Source of the DNA: Amycolatopsis antarctica | Lineage (GTDB): Bacteria; Actinomycetota; Actinomycetes; Mycobacteriales; Pseudonocardiaceae | Reading direction: 5' to 3' | NCBI RefSeq assembly: GCF_002262875.1 | Contig: NZ_NKYE01000007.1 | Coordinates: 124,001 to 188,000, forward strand | Length of the DNA stretch: 64,000 nucleotides | In this document: piece after piece, positions 56,804 through 64,000 of the stretch | Position numbering within the stretch: the stretch's first letter is position 1 | How the letters are laid out: the number at the start of each line of letters is the position of its first letter | Position numbers and translations under genes: made by a program | The notes under the pieces: generated by a model | Told to the model about the DNA's origin: nothing | The model's database searches: none | The model's input: only the letters and a program-made list of their open reading frames with translations

Positions 56804-57754
56804 TCAACCGGCGCGATGGACCGCCCGATCCACCAGCTCGGCGAACACCTCGCCGAGCGTGTCGCCGGAGGCTTCCACGGCCATCGGCACGGTCGAGGTC
56901 TCGGTCAGCCCCGGGGACAGGTTCACCTCCAGGAACTGGACGGTGCCGTCCGGGCGGACGACCGCGTCGGTCCGGGAGATGTCGCGCAGGCCGAGTAGCC
57001 GGTGCGCGGCCACGGCCAACTCGCCGACCGCCTTGGCCGCGTCGTCGCCGAGCCGGGCAGGTGTGAAGAAGTCGGTGAGCCCGGCCGTGTAACGCGCGGT
57101 GTAGTCGTAGACGCCGTTCTCCGGCACGATTTCCACCGCCGGCAGGGCCACGGGCCCCTCGGCGCGTTCGACGACCGTCACGGCCACCTCGACGCCATCC
57201 ACGAAGCGTTCCGCGAGCACCGTGTCGCCGTAGGCGAAGCAGCCGACCATCGCGGCCGGGAGTTCGCTCGCGTCGCGGACCACCTGGGTCCCGAGCGCGG
57301 AGCCACCCTGGTCGGGCTTGAGGATCATCGGCAGCCCGATGCGTTCCACGATCGCGTCCAGCACGCCCTGGGCGCCGAGTTCCCGGAACGTGCTGTGCGG
57401 CAGCACGACCCAGTCCGGTGTGTCGTGCTCGGCGGCGGCGAGCAGCGCCTTCGCGGTCGGCTTGTCCCAGCCACGGCGGCAGGCCTGCGCGCCCGAGCCG
57501 ACGAACGGGATCCCGAGCATCTCCAGCACGGTCTGCACCGAGCCGTTCTCGCCCTCGCCCCCGTGCAGGGCCACCACGACGGCGTCCGGCCGCTGGTCGC
57601 GCAGCCGCTTGAGCAGGCCGGCGTCGGTGTCCCATTCCTCCACGGTCAGCCCCTGGCCGCGCAGGGCGGCGGACAACCGCCTGCCGGAGCGCAACGAGAC
57701 GTCTCGTTCGTGGGAGAGGCCGCCTGCGAGCACTGCGACACTGCGTTCGGCCAC
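56804..57754 (-). CDS. ddl: D-alanine-D-alanine ligase family protein
   Basis: 316-aa ATP-grasp enzyme: VAVLAGGLSHERDVSLRSGRRLSAAL, VVALHGGEGENGSVQTVLEMLGIPFVGSG, LPMILKPDQGGSALGTQ and a C-terminal FLEVNLSPGLTETSTVPMAVEASG. The last motif is NLSPGLT where classical Ddl has NTxPGMT. It joins D-Ala residues or a related dipeptide for peptidoglycan. A GTG start at 57754 is used. Paired direct repeats lie in its upstream region. Its place beside parB is unusual for the main ddl, so it may be a paralogue. Confidence 0.85.
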   Translation of the reverse strand: MAERSVAVLAGGLSHERDVSLRSGRRLSAALRGQGLTVEEWDTDAGLLKRLRDQRPDAVVVALHGGEGENGSVQTVLEMLGIPFVGSGAQACRRGWDKPTAKALLAAAEHDTPDWVVLPHSTFRELGAQGVLDAIVERIGLPMILKPDQGGSALGTQVVRDASELPAAMVGCFAYGDTVLAERFVDGVEVAVTVVERAEGPVALPAVEIVPENGVYDYTARYTAGLTDFFTPARLGDDAAKAVGELAVAAHRLLGLRDISRTDAVVRPDGTVQFLEVNLSPGLTETSTVPMAVEASGDTLGEVFAELVDRAVHRAG

Positions 57755-57778
57755 CTGGAAAACCCCTTGCTTCTTACC

Positions 57779-57819
57779 GTCTACTTCGGACGTTCTATGT
57801 GGACAGTCTACTTCGGACG
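57779..57819 (-). repeat. Paired 14-bp direct repeats upstream of the ddl-like gene
   Basis: GTCTACTTCGGACG occurs at 57779-57792 and 57806-57819. On the minus strand the second copy includes TAGACT, a possible -10. The two copies may be binding sites or a duplicated promoter. Confidence 0.5.
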
Positions 57820-57823
57820 GACG

Positions 57824-59161
57824 TTACTCCGTGTCCGGTGAGGGCGCCTGCGGTCCGGAGAGCTTGCGTGCGGTGACGCTGCCGAAGGTGCGCACCAGGT
57901 CCATCTCCGACTCCAGCACGGCGGCCAGCCTGCGAACACCCTCACGGATACGTTCCGGCGTCGGGTAACAGTAGGACAGGCGCATCTGCCTGCTGCCCAG
58001 CCCGTCGGCGTAGAAGCCGGTCCCGGAGGCGTAGGCGACCCTGGCGGTGACCGCCCTCGGCAGCATCGCCTTGGTGTCCACGCCCTCGGGCACCGTCATC
58101 CAGACGTAGAAGCCGCCGTCCGGCCTTGTCCACGTACAGCCTTCGGGCATGTGCTGTTCGAGGGCGGACAGCATCGCGTCCCTGCGTTCGCGGTAGTTCT
58201 CGCAGAACGTCTTGACCTGGCCCTTCCAGTCGTGCGTCGACAGGTAACGCGACACGACGAGCTGGTTGAGCGTCGGGGGGCAGAGGGTCGCGGATTCGGC
58301 CGCCAACACCAGTTTCTCGCGTACCGCGTGCGGGGCGAGCACCCAGCCGACGCGCAGACCCGAGGCGAAGGTCTTGGAGAACGAGCCCAGGTACACGACG
58401 TTGTCCGGGTCGGTGGAACGCAGCGCGGGGTAGGTCTGGTTGTCGAAACCGAGCAGACCGTAGGGGTTGTCCTCGACGACCAGGACGTCGTGGCGGCGGC
58501 AGATCTCCAGGATCTCGCCGCGCCGCTCGATGGCGAGCGTAACGCCGGCGGGATTGTGGAAGTTCGGGATGGTGTAAAGGAACTTGACCCGCTTGCCGTT
58601 CTTCTCGGCCTGGCTGAGGGCCTCGGCGAGAGCGGCGGGCACCAGGCCGTCGTCGTCCATCGCGACGTGCACGACGTCCGCCTGGTACGCGGCGAAGGAG
58701 CCGAGCGCGCCGACGTAGGAGGGTCCCTCGGCAATCACCGTGTCGCCCGGGTCGCAGAACAGCCGGGTGACCATGTCCAGGCCCATCTGGGAGCCGACGG
58801 TCACCACCACGTCGTCCGGATGCGCGGAGATGCCCTCCAGTGCCATGACCTCGCAGATCTGCTCGCGCAGCGCGGGTACGCCGTGCGCGGAGCCGTACTG
58901 CAGCGCACTGAGCCCGTCCTCGGAGATCAGCTCGGCCATCTGCGTGGACAGCGATTCCAGCGGCAGGGCCGCCAGGTTCGGCATACCGCCCGCGAGGGAC
59001 ACGACCTCGGGCCGGCTGGCGACCGCGAAGAGCGCTCGGATCTCCGAGGCCGTCATGCCCTTCGTCCGCGCCGCGTAGCGGTCGAGGTGCGGGTCGAGGT
59101 TCTGGTGACCGGTGGCCGCGGGCGTTGGCCCGGGCCGCGGTTCGGGCGGAGAAGCAGTCAT
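57824..59161 (-). CDS. Class I/II PLP-dependent aminotransferase (MocR/LysN-like)
   Basis: 445 aa from ATG 59161. Features are YAARTKGMTASEIRALFAVASRPEVVSLAGGMPN, LQYGSAHGVPALREQICEVM, YTIPNFHNPAGVTL, EDNPYGLLGFD and the PLP lysine in SFSKTFASGLRVGWVLAP. It is similar to 2-aminoadipate/aromatic aminotransferases found in this chromosomal position in Actinobacteria. The amino donor and substrate are uncertain. It lies upstream of the ddl-like gene on the same strand. Confidence 0.9.
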   Translation of the reverse strand: MTASPPEPRPGPTPAATGHQNLDPHLDRYAARTKGMTASEIRALFAVASRPEVVSLAGGMPNLAALPLESLSTQMAELISEDGLSALQYGSAHGVPALREQICEVMALEGISAHPDDVVVTVGSQMGLDMVTRLFCDPGDTVIAEGPSYVGALGSFAAYQADVVHVAMDDDGLVPAALAEALSQAEKNGKRVKFLYTIPNFHNPAGVTLAIERRGEILEICRRHDVLVVEDNPYGLLGFDNQTYPALRSTDPDNVVYLGSFSKTFASGLRVGWVLAPHAVREKLVLAAESATLCPPTLNQLVVSRYLSTHDWKGQVKTFCENYRERRDAMLSALEQHMPEGCTWTRPDGGFYVWMTVPEGVDTKAMLPRAVTARVAYASGTGFYADGLGSRQMRLSYCYPTPERIREGVRRLAAVLESEMDLVRTFGSVTARKLSGPQAPSPDTE

Positions 59162-59358
59162 CGGACACTTCGCAGGCAAGTCGCAGGGCGTGGTCCTACC
59201 AGGTAGGCAGTCCATCGAGTGTAACCGTGCCCTCCTTGGGGCTCCCGCCCTTTCGATGTGCGTCACATCCGCCTATCCTTGCGGCAGGCCGTCCGGTCGG
59301 CGTCTGAGCACGCCCGGCATCTGGAGGACGGAGGGGTTCACCGTTTCGGGGAGGTCGG

Positions 59359-60006
59359 GTGTCGCGACGCGTCGTTGGCGTCACGCTGGACAACCTGGAG
59401 CAGCTTCCCAAAGACTGCCGCCGCTGCGTCTACTGGGAACTCGCGCCACACCTGAAGGCGCAGGCCGAGGAGTTCGGCGACACCGAGGTGGAGAAGGAAG
59501 CCTGGGTCTCGGCAATCCTGCTCGAATGGGGAGCCTGCGGCCGTATCGTCTTCAGCGACACCCTCCCGGTCGGTTTCGTGCTGTACGCCCCGCCGAACGC
59601 CGTGCCCCGTTCCAGTGCCTTCCCCACCTCGCCCGCCAGTGCGGATGCCGTACTGCTGACCGGCTTCCACGTCCTGCCCGAGTTCCGCGGCGGCGGGCTG
59701 GGGCGGTTGCTGGTGCAGGCGGTCGCCAAGGATCTGACGAAGCGCGGTGTGCGGGCGATCGAGGCGTTCGGTGACGCGCAGCCGTCCGAGCCGGAGGAGG
59801 GCGTCGGCGGGCACACCTGCGTCGTCCCGTCGGAGTTCCTGCAGTCGGTCGGTTTCAAGACCGTCCGGCCGCATCCGAAGTGGCCGCGGTTGCGGTTGGA
59901 GCTGCGTTCGGCGATCTCCTGGAAGGAAGACGTCGAAGCTGCCCTCGAGCGTCTGCTCGGGCAGGTTTCGATCAGCACGGCCGAGCCGAGCGCGGCGCGC
60001 GCATAA
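59359..60006 (+). CDS. GNAT-family N-acetyltransferase
   Basis: 215 aa. The acetyl-CoA pyrophosphate loop is VLPEFRGGGLGRLLVQAVAKDL, preceded by GRIVFSDTLPVGFVLYAPP. An N-terminal DNLEQLPKDCRRCVYWEL carries a conserved cysteine pair seen in this actinobacterial family between parB and the amidase gene. The substrate is unknown. GTG start. Confidence 0.88.
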   Translation: MSRRVVGVTLDNLEQLPKDCRRCVYWELAPHLKAQAEEFGDTEVEKEAWVSAILLEWGACGRIVFSDTLPVGFVLYAPPNAVPRSSAFPTSPASADAVLLTGFHVLPEFRGGGLGRLLVQAVAKDLTKRGVRAIEAFGDAQPSEPEEGVGGHTCVVPSEFLQSVGFKTVRPHPKWPRLRLELRSAISWKEDVEAALERLLGQVSISTAEPSAARA

Positions 60007-60034
60007 CATCGGCCCCCGGCGGCCTCGGCGCGAG

Positions 60035-60073
60035 TTGCCCACAAGCTGTCCACATCGCATCGAGTTGTCCACA
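60035..60073. promoter_or_regulatory. DnaA-box-like cluster
   Basis: TTGCCCACA (60035-60043), CTGTCCACA (60046-60054) and TTGTCCACA (60065-60073) lie in the same orientation between the convergent GNAT and amidase genes, about 13 kb from oriC. They could be a DnaA-titrating or reactivating site. Confidence 0.45.
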
Positions 60074-60192
60074 GATTTCGGGCGCGGGCCTTCGGGGCTG
60101 GGCGAGTGGATACGCTGGAGCCGGGGTTGCCCCCCGGGAAGGGCGGGGGCTGGTCTGGGCCCGGATCGAGGCGCTGACCAGCGGAAACCGTG

Positions 60193-61338
60193 CTACTCGG
60201 CCTTGGCCAGCTCGTGCGCGAGCACGTCCGCGAAGGTGAAGGTGCCGGTCGGCTGGTCGTTCTCGCCGAGCAGGTACAGCCGCTTGACGGCGATGAGCAG
60301 CCCCTCCGCCACGACGTCGCGGAACGCCGCCTCACCCAGCCTGCGGTGATCGTCCGGGTTCGTCAGGTAGCCGATCTCCACCCGGACGGCCGGGCAGCGC
60401 GTCATCCGCAGGATCTCCCACGTCTTACGGTGCGTGCGGCAATCCCGCAGCCCCGTACGCGCGGCCAGTTCCCGCTGGATGAAACCCGCCAGCAGCTCGC
60501 CGACGGTCGAGGTGGCGCCGTCACCGGTGCCGTAGTGGTAGCTCGCGACGCCCTGCGCGAACGGCGACGGGTTCTGGTCGCAGTGCAACGACAGCAACAG
60601 GTCGGCGCCCGCCTCGTTGGCGAACTCCGCCCGTTCCGCCTCAGCGGGCCCCTGCTGCGGCCCCCGCGAGATCAGGGCCTCCATGCCGGTCGCCTTCATC
60701 CGGCCTTCCAGCCGGCGCGCCAGGTCCCACGCCAGGTCCGCCTCGCGCAGCCCACCGAACTCGATGCCCGTGTCGGAGCCGCCGTGACCCGGATCGATGA
60801 CGATCCGCTTGCCACGAAGCCGCGAGCCCGCCTGCCGCACCTGCTCCCGTTCACGCAGGTACACCGGGCTGCCGCCACGGGCACGCGGGGAGGAGAGCTG
60901 CCGCAGGGCACGGATCGTGGCCGCGCCGCAGATGCCGTCGACGGTCAGGCCGTACTCGCGCTGGAAGTTCCGCAGGGCGTGCTCGGTCTGCGGACCGAAG
61001 ACCGCGTCCGGACGCCCGCAGTTGTAGCCGAGCTCGGTGAGCCGCTCCTGCAGGGCGAGCACGTCGTCGCCGAACACCGGCGCCGACATCAGATGCGCCA
61101 GCGGCCTGCTGCCGAGGTGGTAGCTGGCACCGCGAAGTGCCCGGTAGGTCGCCGTGCCGACCACTCCGTCGGTGATCAGTCCCCGGCGCTGCTGGAACGC
61201 ACGCAACGCGTGCTCGACGCCCGGGTCGAAGGCCGGTTCACCGGTCGCGTACGACTCGGGTAGCAGGCCCAGGGCGACGAGCATCGTCCTGATCTCGGCG
61301 ACTTCCTGTCCGACGTCACCGCGGCGGAGTACCCGCAT
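60193..61338 (-). CDS. cwlM: N-acetylmuramoyl-L-alanine amidase-like CwlM
   Basis: 381 aa. Two peptidoglycan-binding domains (1-70 with ALRAFQQRRGLITDGVVGTATYRAL, and 85-145 with ALRNFQREYGLTVDGICGAATIRAL) precede an Amidase_3 domain with zinc ligands in VIDPGHGGSDTG, E in GLREADLAWDLARRL and H in LLLSLHCDQN, plus VRVEIGYLTNPDD. No signal peptide is visible, as in mycobacterial CwlM, which acts in the cytoplasm as an activator of MurA after phosphorylation by PknB. It is therefore more likely a regulator than a secreted hydrolase. Confidence 0.9.
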   Translation of the reverse strand: MRVLRRGDVGQEVAEIRTMLVALGLLPESYATGEPAFDPGVEHALRAFQQRRGLITDGVVGTATYRALRGASYHLGSRPLAHLMSAPVFGDDVLALQERLTELGYNCGRPDAVFGPQTEHALRNFQREYGLTVDGICGAATIRALRQLSSPRARGGSPVYLREREQVRQAGSRLRGKRIVIDPGHGGSDTGIEFGGLREADLAWDLARRLEGRMKATGMEALISRGPQQGPAEAERAEFANEAGADLLLSLHCDQNPSPFAQGVASYHYGTGDGATSTVGELLAGFIQRELAARTGLRDCRTHRKTWEILRMTRCPAVRVEIGYLTNPDDHRRLGEAAFRDVVAEGLLIAVKRLYLLGENDQPTGTFTFADVLAHELAKAE

Positions 61339-61561
61339 GCACTCCTCGCTCTTCCTTGGGCACCGACTTTAGTCCGATGCTGGGCAGATTTGGCTGTGGT
61401 CATCGACCAGAGCCTCTATTGTGCCCTGCCGACTCTCGGTGAGCGCGCAGGGCCGGTCGGTGCGTGTGTTCTCGCCGGTTCGCGGGACCGTCGACCACGT
61501 GGGTGACGATCCCCCCGGACGAGCATGACGCGCCGACCGGCCCGAAGGAAATCCGGCTCGC

Positions 61562-61888
61562 TCAGGCGAGCACGTCGGACAGGTCCGAGAGCAGCGCGGC
61601 CTTCGGCTTCGCGCCGACGATCTGCTTCACCGGCTTGCCACCCTGGAACAGGATCAGCGTGGGCACCGACATCACCTGGTAGTCGCGCGCGGTGTTCGGG
61701 TTCTGGTCGATGTCCAGCTTGGCGACGGTCAGCTTGTCGCCGTGCTCGGCGGCGATCTCCTCGAGCACCGGGGCGACCATCTTGCACGGGCCGCACCAGG
61801 TCGCCCAGAAGTCGACCAGTACCGGCTTCTCACTGGTCAGGACGTCGTCGGCGAAGCTGGAGTCGGAAACCTTCACGGTGTCGGCCAT
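61562..61888 (-). CDS. trxA: Thioredoxin
   Basis: 108 aa with the redox site [20 protein letters not shown], cis-proline in [20 protein letters not shown] and the usual length. It reduces protein disulfides with electrons from the adjacent thioredoxin reductase gene, 45 bases upstream. GAGGAGAGAAC precedes the ATG. Confidence 0.96.
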   Translation of the reverse strand: MADTVKVSDSSFADDVLTSEKPVLVDFWATWCGPCKMVAPVLEEIAAEHGDKLTVAKLDIDQNPNTARDYQVMSVPTLILFQGGKPVKQIVGAKPKAALLSDLSDVLA

Positions 61889-61933
61889 GTTCTCTCCTCG
61901 GGTCGGAAACTTGTGTGGGTAACGGGAAAACGA

Positions 61934-62929
61934 TCAGCTCGCGGACGCGCCGTAGCCGCCGCCGACCAGCTCGGCGGCCTGTTCCGCCTCCCCGGTCACC
62001 TCGTTCTCGGCCAGCCAGCGCTCCGCGTCGATCGCCGCGGTGCAGCCGGAACCGGCCGCGGTGATGGCCTGCCGGTAGGTGTGGTCGACCAGGTCGCCAC
62101 AGGCGAACACGCCGTCCACGTTCGTGTAGGAGCTACGGCCCTTCGCGAGGACGTAGCCTTCGGCGTCGGTGTCCACCAGACCCTTGACGAGTTCGCTGCG
62201 CGGATCGTGACCGATCGCGACGAAGAAGCCCGTCACATCCAAGGTCGATTCCTCGCCCGAACGGGTGTCCCTCAACCTGAGGCCGCTGACCTTGCCCTCG
62301 CCCAGCACCTCGTCAATCGCGGAGTTGAGCTGCCAGCGGATCTTCTCGTTCGCCCGGGCGCGTTCGAGCATGATCTTCGACGCCCGGAACTCCTCACGGC
62401 GGTGCACGATCGTCACCGACCGGGCGAACTTGGTCAGGAACGTGGCCTCCTCCATCGCTGAGTCGCCACCACCGACGACGGCGATGTCCTGGTCGCGGAA
62501 GAAGAAGCCGTCGCAGGTGGCGCACGAGGACACGCCTCGGCCCAGCAGCTCCTGCTCACCAGGCACGTGCAGATAGCGCGCGGCCGCACCCATCGCCAGG
62601 ATCACGGCCCTGGCGGCGTACCGGTTGCCGTTCGCGGTGACGTACTTGACCTCGCCGTCCAGCTCGACGCTCTCCACGTCCTCCGAGCGCAGCTCCGCAC
62701 CGAAGTGCTCCGCCTGCGCGCGCATCTCCGTCATCAGGTCCGGGCCCTGGATGCCCTCACGGAAGCCGGGGTAGTTCTCCACCTCGGTGGTGGTCATCAG
62801 CGCCCCGCCGAACTGCGAACCCTCGAACACCAGCGGTTCGAGCTGGGCGCGGGCGGCGTAGACGGCCGCGGTGTAGCCGGCGGGCCCGGAGCCCACAATG
62901 ATCAGGTTCCGAACGTTCTCTGCAGCCAC
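61934..62929 (-). CDS. trxB: Thioredoxin reductase
   Basis: 331 aa from GTG 62929, chosen because GGAGG lies six bases upstream. FAD motif [23 protein letters not shown], active-site disulfide [17 protein letters not shown] motif [15 protein letters not shown] and C-terminal [33 protein letters not shown]. It lies between the anti-sigma gene and trxA, the conserved sigM-type locus linked to oxidative and envelope stress. Confidence 0.96.
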   Translation of the reverse strand: MAAENVRNLIIVGSGPAGYTAAVYAARAQLEPLVFEGSQFGGALMTTTEVENYPGFREGIQGPDLMTEMRAQAEHFGAELRSEDVESVELDGEVKYVTANGNRYAARAVILAMGAAARYLHVPGEQELLGRGVSSCATCDGFFFRDQDIAVVGGGDSAMEEATFLTKFARSVTIVHRREEFRASKIMLERARANEKIRWQLNSAIDEVLGEGKVSGLRLRDTRSGEESTLDVTGFFVAIGHDPRSELVKGLVDTDAEGYVLAKGRSSYTNVDGVFACGDLVDHTYRQAITAAGSGCTAAIDAERWLAENEVTGEAEQAAELVGGGYGASAS

Positions 62930-63026
62930 CCGTGACCTCCGCATCGCTTGTGACCGTGGGACTAATACGGTCAACACGATCGTAAGGGTCGGTGTTCCCG
63001 TGCCTGCCGATACGTGGCCCGCGCCG

Positions 63027-63839
63027 CTATCCGACGGTCCTGTCGAACACCGTGCCCGGATTGCCGGGGCCGCAGTCCGGTGCGAAGGCCACCAGCCTGA
63101 ACTGCCCGATCTGCCCGCTGGGCAGCAGGATCAGCGTCGCGGGCTGACCGTCCACCGTGACCCCGCGGATGCCCGCGGGCTTGATCGACGGGTCGATGCC
63201 GTTGGACTCCATGCAGGCGGCGAGCCGGTCCTCGTTCTCCAGCGGCCCGAAGTCGCGGGCGTTCACGGCAGGGCCGATCGCTCCCGCGTTCAACCCCTCC
63301 TCCTGCAGGGCGAGCGGCGGCTCCGCGCCCGGCGCGGGCGCCGAGGACGGCTGCGCGACGGCGTCGCCGCCGGTCGTGGAGTTCGACGGGACGACGATGG
63401 CGATCGCCGCGACGGCAGCGGCGGCGGCCGTCAGCACACCGGCCCCCCAGCCGATGCGCTTGTTCCGCTTCCGGCGGGCGGCATCCATGCTGACCACGGG
63501 TGCGACCCCGGGTTCGGCGGCCGCCGCGGGCACCGCGGCCGGCCCGGCAGTGGAAGTGGCCGCCGCGCGCTGCTGCGACTCCTGGGCCAGCGCGGCGTCC
63601 AGACGGGCGGCGAAGTGGGCGGGCATCGGTTCGGCGGGCGCTTCGGCGAGCCCGGCCAGGTCCGCGGACGTGGAGTCCAGCGCCGCCAGGATGGCCAGCG
63701 CCTCCGGATCGTGCTCGACCCGCGGCCACAACTCGGCCGCCTCCCGTTCGTCCAGCACCCCGGCCTGCAGGTCGGCGAGCAGGTCGACAGACCATGGCGG
63801 GCCGACGGCCCCGCCAGTCCCCCGGCTACGGTCCGTCAT
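63027..63839 (-). CDS. Anti-sigma factor, RsmM-like
   Basis: 270 aa. A cytoplasmic N-terminal part ([40 protein letters not shown]) precedes a membrane helix ([21 protein letters not shown], about 130-150) and an extracytoplasmic domain with [21 protein letters not shown] and a second cysteine near [11 protein letters not shown]. Position between the sigma factor and trxB matches the SigM anti-sigma factor of Actinobacteria. Its ATG overlaps the sigma stop by four bases. Confidence 0.85.
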   Translation of the reverse strand: MTDRSRGTGGAVGPPWSVDLLADLQAGVLDEREAAELWPRVEHDPEALAILAALDSTSADLAGLAEAPAEPMPAHFAARLDAALAQESQQRAAATSTAGPAAVPAAAAEPGVAPVVSMDAARRKRNKRIGWGAGVLTAAAAAVAAIAIVVPSNSTTGGDAVAQPSSAPAPGAEPPLALQEEGLNAGAIGPAVNARDFGPLENEDRLAACMESNGIDPSIKPAGIRGVTVDGQPATLILLPSGQIGQFRLVAFAPDCGPGNPGTVFDRTVG

Positions 63840-64000
63840 CGTCCCTCCCTCTCACGCTGCGACCGATCCGGCCGCAACGTGCGCCGTGGATCATGCCGAA
63901 CGGCGCCGTCGTGTTTGCTTTCGTGAGTTGGGACGTTCGGTTCCGCGTCCGGGTTCCGCAGATGCCCGAGAGACTTCGCGAGTTTGGCCCGGCCGCGCGC
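63836..64000 (-). CDS. sigM: ECF sigma factor, SigM-like, C-terminal part
   Basis: The open frame from the window edge gives RGRAKLAKSLGHLRNPDAEP and a charged tail to a TGA overlapping the anti-sigma ATG. SRGRAKLA-like sequence is the end of region 4.2 in ECF sigma factors. With the downstream anti-sigma and trxBA genes this is the SigM-type stress locus. Only about 54 residues are in the window. Confidence 0.75.
   Translation of the reverse strand, partial: ARGRAKLAKSLGHLRNPDAEPNVPTHESKHDGAVRHDPRRTLRPDRSQREREGR

Overview
The window is high-GC actinobacterial chromosome spanning the replication origin. The order dnaA, oriC, dnaN, gnd, recF, dciA, gyrB, gyrA, DUF3566, tRNA-Ile and tRNA-Ala on one side, and rpmH, rnpA, yidD, yidC, jag, rsmG, parA, parB on the other, followed by ddl, cwlM, trxA, trxB, an anti-sigma gene and the sigma gene it overlaps, is the core order of Mycobacteriales and Pseudonocardiales. 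The deoxyamino-sugar genes and gene style suggest a Pseudonocardiaceae member such as Amycolatopsis; the genus is an inference from gene content only.

Layout. 1-10818: accessory genes. These include three enzymes of dTDP-3-(dimethylamino)-3,6-dideoxyhexose synthesis (3,4-ketoisomerase, PLP aminotransferase, N,N-dimethyltransferase), a VOC protein, a DesK/DesR-type two-component system divergent from an ABC-2 exporter, a TetR regulator divergent from an AurF-like diiron oxygenase, a BBE-type FAD oxidase and a LysE exporter. 10914-13455: a decayed zone with a frameshifted serine hydrolase, a HAD-like protein without its catalytic residues, an APH-family kinase and a short relaxase-tail remnant. 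13461-31059: a 17.6-kb integrative element in the 3' end of tRNA-Ala(UGC), bounded by perfect 67-bp direct repeats. 31016-44810: tRNA-Ala, tRNA-Ile, stress and small-protein genes, a Tat-exported GH64 glucanase, a FolP-like protein with a RibD-type reductase, then gyrA, gyrB, dciA and recF. 44820-50854: gnd, dnaN, oriC, an SRPBCC/CGNR pair between oriC and dnaA, and dnaA. 50855-56599: rpmH to parB with parS sites. 56804-64000: ddl, an aminotransferase, a GNAT protein, cwlM, trxA, trxB, and anti-sigma and sigma factor genes.

The integrative element. A GntR regulator and an excisionase/transfer operon diverge from a palindrome-rich control region (27092-27250). The leftward operon is translationally coupled: Xis-like protein, VirD4-type coupling ATPase, then a zinc-ribbon protein, a membrane-anchored GGDEF protein, an SpdB-like DUF2637 membrane protein and a MobF (TrwC/TraA-type) relaxase-helicase. 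The left arm carries a modification-dependent nuclease (SRA-like plus PD-(D/E)XK), a small two-gene module with decamer repeats upstream, and a 73-bp interrupted inverted repeat that could be oriT or another replication/transfer signal. The right arm carries GntR-HAD, an APH-family kinase and the tyrosine integrase beside attR. I see no FtsK-type TraB and no mating-channel genes.

Just outside attL lie a short stretch resembling the 3' end of the element's relaxase gene and a second kinase/HAD-like pair. I read this as the residue of an older related element at the same tRNA.
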